Source: Peribacillus frigoritolerans
GTDB lineage: Bacteria > Bacillota > Bacilli > Bacillales > DSM-1321
DNA length: 64,000 bases
Assembly: GCA_030562215.1 (NCBI GenBank)
Contig: JAUPFL010000001.1
Coordinates: 3,150,501-3,214,500, forward strand
Direction of reading: 5' to 3'
The translations under genes and the position numbers were made by a program. A model generated the notes under the pieces. The model was not told the DNA's origin. It saw only the letters and a list, made by a program, of their open reading frames with translations, and ran no database searches. Below are positions 20,744 to 29,571 of this stretch, piece by piece; position 1 is the stretch's first letter; each line of letters starts with the position of its first letter.

Positions 20744-20763
20744 ATTTAATTTTCCCTCCTGAT

Positions 20764-20784
20764 AAATCGTAATAATTACGATTT
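20764..20784. promoter_or_regulatory. Zur box (perfect) controlling ferredoxin-cobW
   Basis: AAATCGTAAT-A-ATTACGATTT is a perfect 10-1-10 palindrome matching the Bacillus Zur operator core TCGTAATnATTACGA. It sits about 20 bp before the ferredoxin-like start, where a repressor would block transcription. Confidence 0.85.
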
Positions 20785-20879
20785 AAAATCAATTATTAGC
20801 TCATTTTAAACTTTCTAAACAACTAAATTCCCTATATCGAGTAATTATCAGTAGAGCTAAAACCTTGAAAGGCTGTGTT

Positions 20880-21115
20880 AACCAACTTGATTTTTTGATG
20901 CCTGGAAGTAAACCTTTATGTATTAACTCCCGAAAGGGCGATTCTAAACACCTTAATCTTTCTTAAATATCCTTAAGGTCATCCCGTAATCTAGAAACGA
21001 TTATGCAGTCAAGTAGGGGAAGTCTACTTTTCCGCTTTTAATTCCTTTTTCAGGTCAAACGAGATTTTCAACTAATATCAGTGCTGCTTCACTTTTGCCA
21101 CCTTCGATTTCTTTG
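20880..21115 (-). pseudogene. rpsN2: decayed alternative (zinc-independent) ribosomal protein S14 gene
   Basis: Reading the minus strand from about 21115 gives KKSKVAKVKQH, then FDLKKELKAEK, then TSPT-stop-LHNR, and finally FRELIHKGLLPGIKKSSW. These are the N-terminus, middle and C-terminus of bacterial S14 of the Cys-free type. Several in-frame stops, at least two frame changes and a damaged start codon separate the pieces, so this is real decay, not a single-base error. A Zur-box-like site lies upstream at 21162. In B. subtilis the Cys-free S14 paralogue is Zur-repressed and replaces zinc-S14 in starvation. I saw this only by translating the minus strand by eye. Confidence 0.75.
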
Positions 21116-21161
21116 TTACGTATTTTTCTCCTTTCTCATAAATATTGTATGAAAGAGTAAA

Positions 21162-21176
21162 ACGTAATCGTTACGA
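21162..21176. promoter_or_regulatory. degenerate Zur box upstream of the S14 pseudogene
   Basis: ACGTAAT-C-GTTACGA differs from the Zur core TCGTAATnATTACGA at two positions. It lies about 45 bp before the remains of the S14 start, oriented to control it. Confidence 0.6.
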
Positions 21177-21258
21177 TTTATATATTTTACCCCTTTTTTA
21201 AGCCATGTGCAAACACTAAAACGTTCAGCAAGAGTTAATGTTCCAAGGACATGCTATT

Positions 21259-21450
21259 TTATTCTAAATTACTCAGTGATTTCTTTAGGTAGCAGTAGCC
21301 TAATCCATCCCCGATAAACACTAGTATATTGTTCACCTTTAAACCTGATTTTGGATGAAAAGGGCATGCTATAAGCATATTGGAAGAGAAATGTTTCCCG
21401 TTTATCTGTAAAATTGATATACCTTTAATTCGATAAATGGAGCCAGGCAT
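21259..21450 (-). pseudogene. C-terminal fragment of a second CobW/YciC-like GTPase
   Basis: The 63-codon open frame reads YRIKGISILQINGKHF, then LIACPFHPKSGLKVNN and ILVFIGDGL. This aligns by eye with the C-terminal domain of the CobW protein at 19349 ([12 protein letters not shown] ... [10 protein letters not shown]). No GTPase domain is present upstream, so it looks like the tail of a lost paralogue. It lies upstream of the S14 remnant on the same strand, fitting a former Zur-regulated operon. Confidence 0.45.
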
Positions 21451-21498
21451 TGTTCATAAAAAGTCTTCTTGTTAATAGGGAGAAGGAAGGGAGCAGGG

Positions 21499-21627
21499 AT
21501 GGCACCATCGTATTTCATTCTTACTTTGTTCTTTACTTTGTTTATTTTTCTTATACACTATAGAGCAGGAAACTCCATCATGGCAGTCGAACATCAATTA
21601 GTAAAAGAGCGGTCTAAGAGAAGCTGA
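21499..21627 (+). CDS. small single-pass membrane protein, unknown
   Basis: 42 codons, ATG 21499 with a GGAAGGG-like site upstream. One hydrophobic helix (YFILTLFFTLFIFLIHY) is followed by a polar basic tail ending KERSKRS. It ends 15 bp before the NTF2-like gene and may be co-expressed. No family recognised. Confidence 0.4.
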   Translation: MAPSYFILTLFFTLFIFLIHYRAGNSIMAVEHQLVKERSKRS

Positions 21628-21641
21628 ATAGGAGGGTGAAT

Positions 21642-22043
21642 ATGCAGAATCACGAGCTGGAACAAGTCATAAAAAATGCGGACAGGGCAATAAATAATGA
21701 GGATTTCGATCATTTAATGGAGTTCTATTCAGAGGATGCAACTTTAGTTGTCAAACCAGGAAGATTCGCAAAAGGGAAAGAGGAAATTCGCCGGGCATTC
21801 ATTGCTATCGCTGAATACTTTAATCACAGTTTAATCGTCAATCAAGAAAAGATGTCAATAATCGAAACGGGTGAGACGGCATTGGTTGTGGCAAAAGCCC
21901 AGCTAAGTGCCAATCAAAAGGACGATTCCGAATTCTCGATGGAAAGAACAGCGACACATGTTTTTAAAAAGGATTCCACGGGAACATGGCGCTGCTTAAT
22001 CGACAACTCTTATGGTGCTGAAATAATTGAAGAATTGAAGTGA
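21642..22043 (+). CDS. SnoaL/NTF2-like protein (DUF4440-type)
   Basis: Intact. ATG 21642 has AGGAGG six bases upstream (a GTG at 21636 overlaps that site). About 133 residues with the NTF2 cone-fold pattern: IKNADRAINNEDFDHLMEFY, SEDATLVVKPGRFAKGKEEI, and closing GTWRCLIDNSYG. Family members are small ligand-binding or isomerase-like proteins; no catalytic claim can be made. It stands alone, upstream of the convergent aldehyde dehydrogenase. Confidence 0.7.
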   Translation: MQNHELEQVIKNADRAINNEDFDHLMEFYSEDATLVVKPGRFAKGKEEIRRAFIAIAEYFNHSLIVNQEKMSIIETGETALVVAKAQLSANQKDDSEFSMERTATHVFKKDSTGTWRCLIDNSYGAEIIEELK

Positions 22044-22231
22044 CTGGTGGAAGCTGCCGTTTATGGTGTCTTTTTAAAACCGCTTATGATAGAAGCGATG
22101 ATGAAATGAAGAAATGATTGTGCCCATTAATTATAAGAACAAAGACTACAATAAAAACATCAATTTACGACAAAACAAGAAGACGAAATCTTTAAGATAT
22201 CGCCGTCTCATTTACTACGGGTTAATATTTC

Positions 22232-23664
22232 TCAATGGTCGCTTATTTTAAAGCTGATAAACTTCTGCTCCATCATTTCTTGCATCGCATATTTGACGCC
22301 TTCCCGCCCAACTCCGCTATCCTTCCAGCCGCCATAAGGCATATTATCAATCCGGTAAGTTGGGATATCATTGATTACGACTCCACCTGTTTCCAAGCGT
22401 TCCGCCGCATAAAAAGCTCGTTCGATACTCGGAGTCATCACACCTGAGTTCAATCCGTAACGCGAATCATTTGCATCATTGATGGCATCATCCAATGTAT
22501 CGAAAGGGAAAATGCAGACAATTGGACCAAATACTTCGAAACGAAATACCTTTGAGTCACGATTTACATTTGTTAAAACGGTAGGCAATAGTACATTGCC
22601 TTCCACTGTACCGCCACACTCAATTTTTGCTCCTTCCTGTACTGCCTCGTCAATCCAACTTTGTAACCGTTCCAATGATTTTTTTGAAATAACCGCTGTA
22701 ATATTTGTATTTTCCTCCAGGGGAGAACCGATGACAAGCTGTTTTGTAGCACTGACGAATCGATCTAAAAATTGTGGGTATAGTGATTTGTGGACATAAA
22801 TTCGTTGAATCGAGATGCACACCTGCCCATTATTCGTAAATGAACCCATTACACTTCTTTGAATAATTTGATCGATGTCGACTCCTTCATCAATGATGAA
22901 AGGGGAATTGGACCCGAGTTCAAGTGTAAGCTTACGGAAGCCTGCCTGCTGCTGGATAAGGTGTCCGACCTCTACACTCCCAGTGAAAGTCACTTTTTTA
23001 CATGTGGATGGGTCGTCAACGCTTCACTTAAAACATCCCCTTTGCCCGGTATGATGTTCAATACTCCATCCGGCAAACCTGCTTCTTTAAAAATATCGGC
23101 AAGAACCAGTGAACTCAACGGGGTTTGTTCGGCAGGTTTTAACACAATCGAATTTCCAGCCGCAATAGCCGGGCCAACTTTATGGGCGACCAGATTAAAG
23201 GGAAAGTTAAATGGGGTAATCGCGGTAACGACGCCAATCGGGGTGCGAACCGTGAAGCCAAAACGGTTTACCCCACCAACTGCCGCATCCATCGGGATTT
23301 GTTCTCCATAATTGTTCTTTGACGCTTCTGCAGCAAAACGATAGGTCTGAACCGTACGATTCATTTCTTCACGAGCGTTTCGAATCGTTTTCGCCGCCTC
23401 TAGAGAAATGATTCTTGCAAGTTCCTCACTGCGTTCTTCCATGATTGCTGCAGCTTTAAATAAAATTTCTGCTCGTGCATGAGCCGGATAGGATCGGTAT
23501 TTCTGAAAAGCTGCATTGGCCTCAACAATCGCTTCAATGGCATCCGCTGGTTCAGCCTGTCCGATTTGTGCAATTTCTTCGTTTGAATGGGGATTATATA
23601 ATGGCTCATATGATTTAGCCTCCCGCCATTTACCACCGATCCACAATTGCCACTTTTTCTTCAT
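22232..23664 (-). CDS. NAD(P)-dependent aldehyde dehydrogenase, frameshifted
   Basis: Start ATG at 23664 (MKKKWQLWIGG), with GGAGGG eight bases upstream. ALDH motifs: ITPFNFPFNLVAHKVGPA, LKPAEQTPLSSL, FTGSVEVG, LELGSNSPFI (catalytic Glu), NNGQVCISIQR (catalytic Cys) and FEVFGPIV. One missing A near 22994 breaks the frame at HVKK-VTFTGS. About 478 residues, normal length. It lies 27 bp after the thiamine-dependent enzyme and is surely co-transcribed with it. Substrate unknown; a lactaldehyde/glyceraldehyde-type or semialdehyde substrate produced by the ThDP enzyme is possible. Confidence 0.85.
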
Positions 23665-23691
23665 CTGAAATCCCTCCAATAAAATCTGCTT

Positions 23692-25325
23692 CTATAATTT
23701 ACAAATATAATCACCTAGTGTTTTCGAGAGCTTTACATTTTCCGAATAATCGACATCCACATCAATCAAGACAATTTCCTGACTCGAAATCGCTTCTTCT
23801 ATTGAATGAAGCAATTCATCAGAGTGGGTTACTTTCACTCCTTTAACCCCAAAACTTTTTGCGAACCCTAAAAAGTCTGGGTCTGTAAATTCAATCGCAT
23901 TCGTACGATCAAATTTATTCAATTGCTTCCACTCAATTAGGCCGTATTTTGAATCATGGAAAATGACTATCACGAAGGCAAGGCCTAGACGTTTTGCTGT
24001 TGCCAATTCAACTCCATTCATCAGGAATCCACCATCCCCTGTAACCGCAATGACAGGTTTATCAGGCTTTGCCAATTTGGCTGCAATTGCGCCGGGAATG
24101 GCGATTCCCATCGATGCAAAGCCATTAGAAATGATAGTGTGATTAGGGATTTCCGGCTGATACATCCGGGCAATCCATAATTTATGGGCACCCACATCCG
24201 AAATGACAATGGCATTGCCCTTTTCCGCCCTTTTCAAATCGGCAATGATTCGCTGAGGGATGATAGGGCTTCCTGATACATCATCCGAGGCATGAAATTT
24301 TTCAATGATTTGAGACCTTAACCTTTTCACTTCTGGCCAAAGTTCTTTTTTGCTACACCAGTCGTCAAGGCTTCAAGTGCCTCCGTAACGTTCCCGACCA
24401 ATTCTGCTTGAACGGGGTAATAAGCATCTATTTCGGCCGGTCGAGCATCAATATGGACAATCGGATTCATTGCTTCATCGTTCCAATACTTTGGCAAATA
24501 CTCGACGAAATCATAGCCGACGGTGATAATAAGATCGGCCAAATCAAACCCGCATAGAACATAATCCCTTGCTTGCATCCCTACTGTAAAAAGGGACAAT
24601 GGATGGTCAGAAGGTAAAACTCCTTTGGCCATGAACGAATTCACAACGGGAATTTGCTTCTCTTCTGCAAATTTCCGCAAAACCTCAGCAGCTCCATCGC
24701 GGATCACGCCATTACCAGCTAGCATAATAGGCTTTTTAGCGCGATTTATTAATTCGACGGCTTTTTTGATTTCTTCCTCGGCAGGGCAGGATCTAGGCAT
24801 TGGTGTAACCGGAAGGGGTTCCCCTTCCGTATCCATCATCGCCACATCTTCCGGAAGTTCTATATGAACAGCTCCCGGCTTTTCTATGACAGCCGTTTTA
24901 AATGCTTTACGGATAATTTCGGGAATCGTATGCGGCACCTTAATTTGTTGATTCCATTTAGTTACTTCCTCAAAAACGCCAATAATGTCCACATATTGAT
25001 GCGACTCCTTATGAATGCGATCAAGGCCCGCCTGACCTGTAATCGCGACAACAGGGGAATAATCCAGATAAGCACTTCCTATCCCCGTTAATAAATTAGT
25101 TGCACCCGGTCCCAATGTACCCAAGCAGACGCCAGGCTTCCCAGTTAGCCGGCCATAGATGTCTGCCATAAAAGCTGCAGCTTGTTCATGATGAACCAAG
25201 ATAAATTCAATATCAGAGTTTATTAAAGAATCAATAAGATCCGTATTTTCCTCACCAGGTATCCCAAAAATATACTGAACCCCTTCATTCTCTAAACATC
25301 TTACAAACAAATCAGATGCCTTCAA
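23692..25325 (-). CDS. acetolactate-synthase-like thiamine diphosphate enzyme, frameshifted
   Basis: TTG start at 25325 (MKASDLFVRCLENEGV) with GAGGAGGG seven bases upstream. ThDP features: FGIPGEENTDLIDSL, catalytic Glu in VHHEQAAAFMADIYG, GPGATNLLTGIGSAYLDYSP, and the ThDP motif GDGGFLMNGVELATAKRLGL with downstream HDSKYGLIEWKQ. One missing A near 24330 breaks the frame; repair restores KKELWPEVKRLR. About 545 residues, fitting the AlsS/IlvB large-subunit family. No small regulatory subunit is nearby, so a catabolic AlsS-like or another alpha-keto-acid decarboxylase/ligase role is likely, working with the adjoining aldehyde dehydrogenase. Confidence 0.8.
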
Positions 25326-25579
25326 ATTATTCCCTCCTCGACCATTTCAATTTCTTTCCCTATATGTTGGCTTTGGCTACTCGAAATTATGTACTTGGGT
25401 ATATTAAAACCATTTCGAACATTCAACTCTAATTCAGGTTTTATTAAATTTACATCAATAGTCATAACCTGGAGAAGTAAAATGGAAATCGCAAGTCGTT
25501 TATTTATCATCTCATTTATACTTTTGCGATTTTGGGGGCTTTTTCCTGTTAACCGCTTGTCAATCCACTGTTCTTCCAA
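25322..25579 (-). CDS. hypothetical leader ORF overlapping the ThDP enzyme start
   Basis: 85 codons, charged N-terminus (EEQWIDKRLTGKSPQNRKS) then a hydrophobic-mixed tail. Its stop overlaps the TTG start of the ThDP enzyme by 4 bp, which would allow coupling. No family recognised, and upstream frames read through without a clear ribosome site, so it may be the tail of a decayed gene. Weak call. Confidence 0.25.
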   Translation of the reverse strand: MEEQWIDKRLTGKSPQNRKSINEMINKRLAISILLLQVMTIDVNLIKPELELNVRNGFNIPKYIISSSQSQHIGKEIEMVEEGII

Positions 25580-25856
25580 TTTGCTTTTCAGTCTTTTTTC
25601 GCAAAACTTTATTTTAACTCGAACAGTGGGATGCTGGTTAATGGGGTGGATTTCAGCAGGAGATATTTTGGTTGTGGTACAGAGATTGTGAAGTTATAAT
25701 AAACATTTCCGATACAAACCCGGATGTCGGGATCAGTTTGATAATAAGTGTTTAAGCATGGTAAAAATGTAAAAGAAGAAGCAGGTACATTTTACTATTT
25801 AATTTTGGGAAAAGAGGTTGGCCTGGTTTCCCATATGGAAGGATTTGAATTTTGCT
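25580..25856. other. intergenic divergent region
   Basis: Nothing recognisable was seen. It must hold the promoter for the minus-strand ThDP/ALDH operon and the + strand dihydrouridine synthase. With the doubtful ORF at 25322-25579 the gene-free stretch is about 530 bp. Confidence 0.4.
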
Positions 25857-26838
25857 ATGATAGATAATTTTTGGCGTGATTTACCACGACCTTTTTTATA
25901 CTGGCACCAATGGAAGATGTGACGGATGTAGTTTTTCGCCATGTAGTGAGTGAAGCAGCCAGACCTGATGTGTTTTTTACAGAGTTTACAAACACGGAGA
26001 GTTATTGTCACCCAGAGGGCATCCGCAGTGTGCGTGGGCGTTTGACTTTTACAGAGGATGAACAACCAATTGTAGCCCATATATGGGGGATAAGCCTGAA
26101 TACTTTCGGCAAATGAGCATAGGTATGGCGGAACTAGGCTTTCGGGGTGTGGATATCAATATGGGCTGTCCTGTACCTAATGTGACACAGAATGGGAAGG
26201 GAAGTGGCCTTATCCGTCGTCCAGAAGTTGCAGCAGAATTAATACAAGCAGCAAAAGCAGGAGGATTGCCCGTAAGTGTAAAGACAAGGCTTGGTTACAC
26301 GGATGTAGACGAATGGCACGACTGGCTAACACACATATTGGAACAAGACATTGTTAATCTTTCCATTCATCTACGTACAAGAAAGGAAATGAGTAAAGTA
26401 GATGCTCATTGGGAACTAATCCCGGAGATTAAGAAACTTCGTGACCAGGTGGCGCCAGATACGCTCTTGACGATCAATGGGGATATCCCTGACCGTCAAA
26501 CTGGCTTAAAGCTCGCTCATCAATACGGTATTGATGGAGTTATGATTGGGCGTGGTATTTTCAATAATCCATTTGCCTTTGAAAAGGAGACGAAAGATCA
26601 TAGTAGTAAGGAATTGCTTGATCTCTTAAGGTTGCATCTGGATCTCCATGATAAATATTCAAAATTAGAGCTACGTCCGTTCAAGGCTCTTCATCGCTTT
26701 TTTAAGATATATGTCCGTGGGTTTCGAGGGGCAAGTGAATTAAGAGTTCAATTAATGAACACAGAGTCAACAGATGAAGCGCGTGCTTTGCTCGAAAACT
26801 TTGGGTCAAACAATCTTGATGGAATGGGGGAACAGTAA
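25857..26838 (+). CDS. dus: tRNA-dihydrouridine synthase, frameshifted twice
   Basis: ATG 25857 gives [11 protein letters not shown]. One missing T near 25893 and one missing base near 26085 are needed to read [17 protein letters not shown], then [15 protein letters not shown], through to 26838. Dus motifs: APMEDVTD flavin-binding start, [13 protein letters not shown] (catalytic Cys), [18 protein letters not shown] and [12 protein letters not shown]. About 327 residues. FMN enzymes of this family reduce specific uridines in tRNA. A stand-alone gene with its own terminator. Confidence 0.85.
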
Positions 26839-26922
26839 AGTGTCCCCATTCAAGGTAAAAGCGTAGTAGGACGTTAAACTGCAACCAATATCGCTTGTAT
26901 GCGAATTTAGATACAGGTAGGA

Positions 26923-26968
26923 CCAAAAATAAAAACGTGCCCGCAAAAAGGCACGTTTTTATTTTTGG
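26923..26968 (+). terminator. intrinsic terminator after dus
   Basis: A perfect 19-bp stem (CCAAAAATAAAAACGTGCC and complement) with an 8-base loop. It is T-rich on the 3' arm, and A-rich on the 5' arm, so it may work both ways. Confidence 0.85.
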
Positions 26969-27064
26969 TGATTGTATTAGTGAACTTATGCCAAGAGGTC
27001 AGTTTAATCCTTTTGTTTTTAGTAATAGGTGGCGTTTATTTTTTAACAGTGAAGATTAAACGGC

Positions 27065-27093
27065 TTGACAATATACCCAGGTGGGTATAATAT
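27065..27093 (+). promoter_or_regulatory. sigma-A promoter with embedded CstR-type operator
   Basis: -35 TTGACA at 27065-27070 and -10 TAATAT at 27088-27093 (17-bp spacer). Between them ATACCC-AGGT-GGGTAT (27073-27088) is an inverted repeat of the CsoR/CstR operator kind, so repressor binding would cover the promoter. It drives cstR, after the tandem repeat. Confidence 0.8.
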
Positions 27094-27118
27094 AAGCCTA
27101 CCAGTTAAGAAAATACAA

Positions 27119-27274
27119 ACTCACGAGTAAAACGTGTAAATTCACGAGTAAAATGCGCAAATTCACGAGTAAAACGTGTAAATTCACGAGTAAAATGCGT
27201 AAATTCACGAGTAAAATGCGCAAACTCAAGAGAAAAGCACGCAAACTCACGAGTAAAATGAACAAATTCACGAT
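27119..27274 (+). repeat. 21-bp tandem repeat array, seven copies plus a partial
   Basis: The unit is A(T/C)TCACGAGTAAAATGCGCAA with small changes. Copies start at 27119, 27140, 27161, 27182, 27203, 27224 and 27245; a partial follows at 27266. Copy six is the most diverged (CAAGAGAAAAGCACG). It lies inside the leader between the cstR promoter and its ribosome site. Confidence 0.95.
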
Positions 27275-27369
27275 AATGGCTTTTGATAAATAGGGAAGGT
27301 GAACTTGGTGCTGCGCTTTTTAATCAAAAGGAGATTAGTGATTGTTGTAAATAGATGGGAGGGCGGAGT

Positions 27370-27630
27370 ATGGAGTATGATAAAAGTGTCATTAATCGCT
27401 TGAAGCGGATTGAAGGTCAAATCAAGGGTGTTCTTGGAATGATGGAGCAGGGTAAGGATTGCAGGGAAATCGTCACTCAGTTGTCAGCTGCTCGAAGTGC
27501 CATCGATAGGACCATGGGTGTTATCGTAAGTGCCAATCTTGAACAATGCGTCCGGGAAAACGTCGAGAATGGAGAAGGCACTGATCATCTAGTCAAGGAA
27601 GCGGTTAATTTACTAATAAGAAGCAGGTAA
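27370..27630 (+). CDS. cstR: CstR-type (CsoR family) persulfide-sensing repressor
   Basis: Intact, 86 codons from ATG 27370 (MEYDKSVINRLKRIEGQ). Four-helix CsoR fold with two cysteines, in GKDCREIV and NLEQCVRE. The position four residues before the second Cys, which is His in copper-sensing CsoR, is Asn here. That loss is typical of CstR, which senses persulfides by linking the two cysteines. B. subtilis YrkD is a relative. It heads the sulfur cluster, and operator-like repeats occur before it and before the gene at 28087. Confidence 0.85.
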   Translation: MEYDKSVINRLKRIEGQIKGVLGMMEQGKDCREIVTQLSAARSAIDRTMGVIVSANLEQCVRENVENGEGTDHLVKEAVNLLIRSR

Positions 27631-27668
27631 AAGAATTGACCTGACCTGTAGAAAAAGGAGTGTTATTC

Positions 27669-27974
27669 ATGTCTTATATTTTACAAGTGGATTTTAAAAT
27701 GGAGGGACCATTCGGCAACGAAATGGTAAAAGAATTTACAGATTTAGCAAAAAGCATTAATGATGAAGAAGGCTTGATCTGGAAGATTTGGACGGAAGAT
27801 AGTAAGGCAAAGGAAGCAGGCGGCATTTATCTGTTTGAAACGAAGGAATCCGCATATAAGTACTTGACTATGCATACAGCTCGGTTAAAAGGGTTTGGTA
27901 TAGAGAATGTTAATGGGAAAATATTCGAAGTGAATGAAGGTTTGACTTCAATCAATCATGGACCAAGTAAATAA
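27669..27974 (+). CDS. YdhR-type putative mono-oxygenase (ferredoxin-like fold)
   Basis: Intact, 101 codons from ATG 27669 with AAGGAG upstream. The small alpha-beta barrel YdhR family is recognised from FTDLAKSINDEEGLIWKIW, GGIYLFETKESAYKYL and HTARLKGFGI. Function of the family is unproven despite the mono-oxygenase name. It lies 38 bp after cstR, in the same unit. Confidence 0.7.
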   Translation: MSYILQVDFKMEGPFGNEMVKEFTDLAKSINDEEGLIWKIWTEDSKAKEAGGIYLFETKESAYKYLTMHTARLKGFGIENVNGKIFEVNEGLTSINHGPSK

Positions 27975-28031
27975 AGAAAATCATTCATTTTTTTGTGAAG
28001 TGGGTTGACCAACTATTTTTTAGCATAACAT

Positions 28032-28047
28032 ATACCCCGTTGGGTAT
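28032..28047 (+). promoter_or_regulatory. second CstR-type operator
   Basis: ATACCC-CGTT-GGGTAT is the same inverted repeat as at 27073 with a different 4-bp centre. It lies 40 bp before the DsrE gene, downstream of a TTGACC -35-like element, and indicates a second CstR-controlled promoter. Confidence 0.8.
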
Positions 28048-28086
28048 AAAAGCGTGAAATGAAATTTCGATCAGGGGGAAAGCATA

Positions 28087-28565
28087 ATGACTGAAAAGAA
28101 AAGAACGACGATCATTTTATTTAGTGGTGATTATGATAAGGCAATGGCGGCTTATATCATTGCAAATGGTGCTGCGGCTTACGATCATGAAGTGACCATC
28201 TTCCATACATTCTGGGGATTGAACGCTTTAAGGAAGAATGAGCCGGTTTCATTAAAAAAGGATTTCTTGAAAAAATGTTTGCAAAAATGATGCCGCGTGG
28301 TTCTGATAAAATGGGGTTATCCAATATGAACTTTGCTGGGATGGGTCCCAAAATGATCAAACATGTGATGAAAAAGCATAACGCCAAGTCACTCCCAAAT
28401 TTAATTGGGTTGGCCCAAGAACAAGAAATCAAACTGATAGCCTGTACGATGACAATGGATTTATTGGGCTTGCAGCAAGAGGAATTATTGGATGGAATTG
28501 AGTATGCAGGTGTTGCGGCTTATTTAGCTGAAGCAGAGGATGGAAATGTAAACTTATTTATATAA
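28087..28565 (+). CDS. yrkE: DsrE/DsrF-like sulfurtransferase (YrkE-like), frameshifted
   Basis: ATG 28087 after GGGGGAAAG. The DsrE2/peroxiredoxin-like fold starts TTIILFSGDYDKAMAAYIIA, then VTIFHTFWGLNALRK. The frame breaks near 28270 (cttgaaaaaatg); one added base restores FLEKMFAKMMPRG. The C-terminal half has the candidate persulfide-carrying cysteine in IKLIACTMTMDLLGL. About 159 residues. DsrE proteins relay sulfane sulfur between TusA and rhodanese partners, several of which follow. Confidence 0.8.
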
Positions 28566-28591
28566 ATTTGGGTACCGGAGGGATGAGTCCA

Positions 28592-28960
28592 ATGGGAACT
28601 ATATTTAATCTCATCATATTAGGTTTCATCGTTTGGTTTTTATATCAGCGCTTTGTCCCTGTAAAGGGGATAAAAAATATAAATGCTGCTGAGCTAAAAG
28701 CTGTGTTGAATAATAAAGGAAATAAGCAATGGATTGATGTCCGTACCCCTAATGAATATAAGGACAATCACATTAAGGGCTTTATAAATATACCTTTAAA
28801 CGAACTTGGCAAAAGGACACAAGAACTTTCAAAAGATAGTGAAGTGATTGTAATCTGCCAAAGCGGGATCAGGAGCAGTAAAGCGAGTAAAGCATTGAAA
28901 AAACTAGGCTTTAATGAAGTCACCAAAGTAAAAGGCGGCATGATTTCTTGGCGCGAATAA
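28592..28960 (+). CDS. membrane-anchored rhodanese-domain sulfurtransferase
   Basis: Start ATG 28592 is set by GGAGGG at 28577-28582 (nine-base gap). One N-terminal helix (IFNLIILGFIVWFLYQRFV), then a single rhodanese domain with QWIDVRTPNEYKD, IKGFINIPLNEL and the active loop VICQSGIRSSKA (catalytic Cys), ending KGGMISWRE. Intact. Probably moves sulfane sulfur at the inner face of the membrane. Confidence 0.85.
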   Translation: MGTIFNLIILGFIVWFLYQRFVPVKGIKNINAAELKAVLNNKGNKQWIDVRTPNEYKDNHIKGFINIPLNELGKRTQELSKDSEVIVICQSGIRSSKASKALKKLGFNEVTKVKGGMISWRE

Positions 28961-28977
28961 AAGGAGTATCTTAAAAG

Positions 28978-29280
28978 ATGAAAGAAATTTTACCGAATGA
29001 AGTGAACGCATTATTGAAGGGTAACTCGCCAGTCCACATTATTGATGTGCGGGAGGTGGATGAAGTAAAGGCAGGGAAAATACCAAATGCTTTGAACATC
29101 CCGTTGGGCCTAGTGGAATTTAGAATGCAAGATCTGGATAAATCAAAAGAGTATATCATGGTCTGCCGGTCAGGGGGCAGAAGTTCAAAGGCTGCACAGT
29201 TACTTAAGGATCATGGATATAAAGTGTTGAACATGATGGGTGGTATGAATGAATGGGAAGGTCCTACAGAAAAATATTAA
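28978..29280 (+). CDS. single-domain rhodanese
   Basis: Intact, 100 codons. HIIDVREVDEVKAGKIPNAL, catalytic loop VCRSGGRSSKA and MMGGMNEWEGPTEKY. It begins 17 bp after the previous rhodanese. The loop CRSGGRS differs from the CQSGIRS of its neighbour, so the two probably have different partners. Confidence 0.85.
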   Translation: MKEILPNEVNALLKGNSPVHIIDVREVDEVKAGKIPNALNIPLGLVEFRMQDLDKSKEYIMVCRSGGRSSKAAQLLKDHGYKVLNMMGGMNEWEGPTEKY

Positions 29281-29323
29281 ATTTAAATATACCCCCACCC
29301 CTATGATAGAAGGAGGAAATAAA

Positions 29324-29571
29324 ATGATTAAAACAAATTCCGTTTTGGATGCTATAGGTTTAGCTTGTCCAATGCCAATCGTAAAAACGAAAAAAGCAAT
29401 GAATGGCCTAGAAGCGGGGAAGTACTGGAAGTTCAAGCAACTGATAAAGGGTCAACCGCCGATATGAAAGCCTGGGCGGAAAGTTCAGGTCATCAATACT
29501 TGGGTACGGTTGAAGAAGGAACCACACTAAAACATTATCTTCGGAAAGCAAGCGGGAAGAAACAGAAGTGA
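29324..29571 (+). CDS. TusA-family sulfur carrier, frameshifted
   Basis: ATG 29324 with AAGGAGGA. The CPxP motif is in GLACPMPIVKTKKAM. A G is missing near 29418; repair gives GLEAGEVLEVQATDKGST and runs to TGA 29569-29571, about 82 residues. TusA carries a persulfide on the first Cys of CPMP. The end overlaps the next rhodanese start (GTGA), a coupling arrangement. In B. subtilis the equivalent YrkF fuses TusA and rhodanese in one chain; here they are two overlapping genes. Confidence 0.85.

Larger units (their letters stand above)
26839..27369. other. regulatory region before cstR
   Basis: It holds the dus terminator, a promoter with CstR-type operator, and a 21-bp tandem repeat array (listed separately). 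Confidence 0.7.

Noticed and set aside
25389..25691. 100-codon + strand ORF opposite the ThDP enzyme leader
   Set aside because: Overlaps the minus-strand ORF and promoter region, has no ribosome site, and shows no family pattern.
27119..27274. CRISPR array
   Set aside because: Units are directly contiguous without unique spacers, and no cas genes are present.
29287..29304. ATACCCCCACCCCTAT before tusA as a CstR operator
   Set aside because: The right half is not complementary (CCCTAT instead of GGGTAT), so it is not an inverted repeat.
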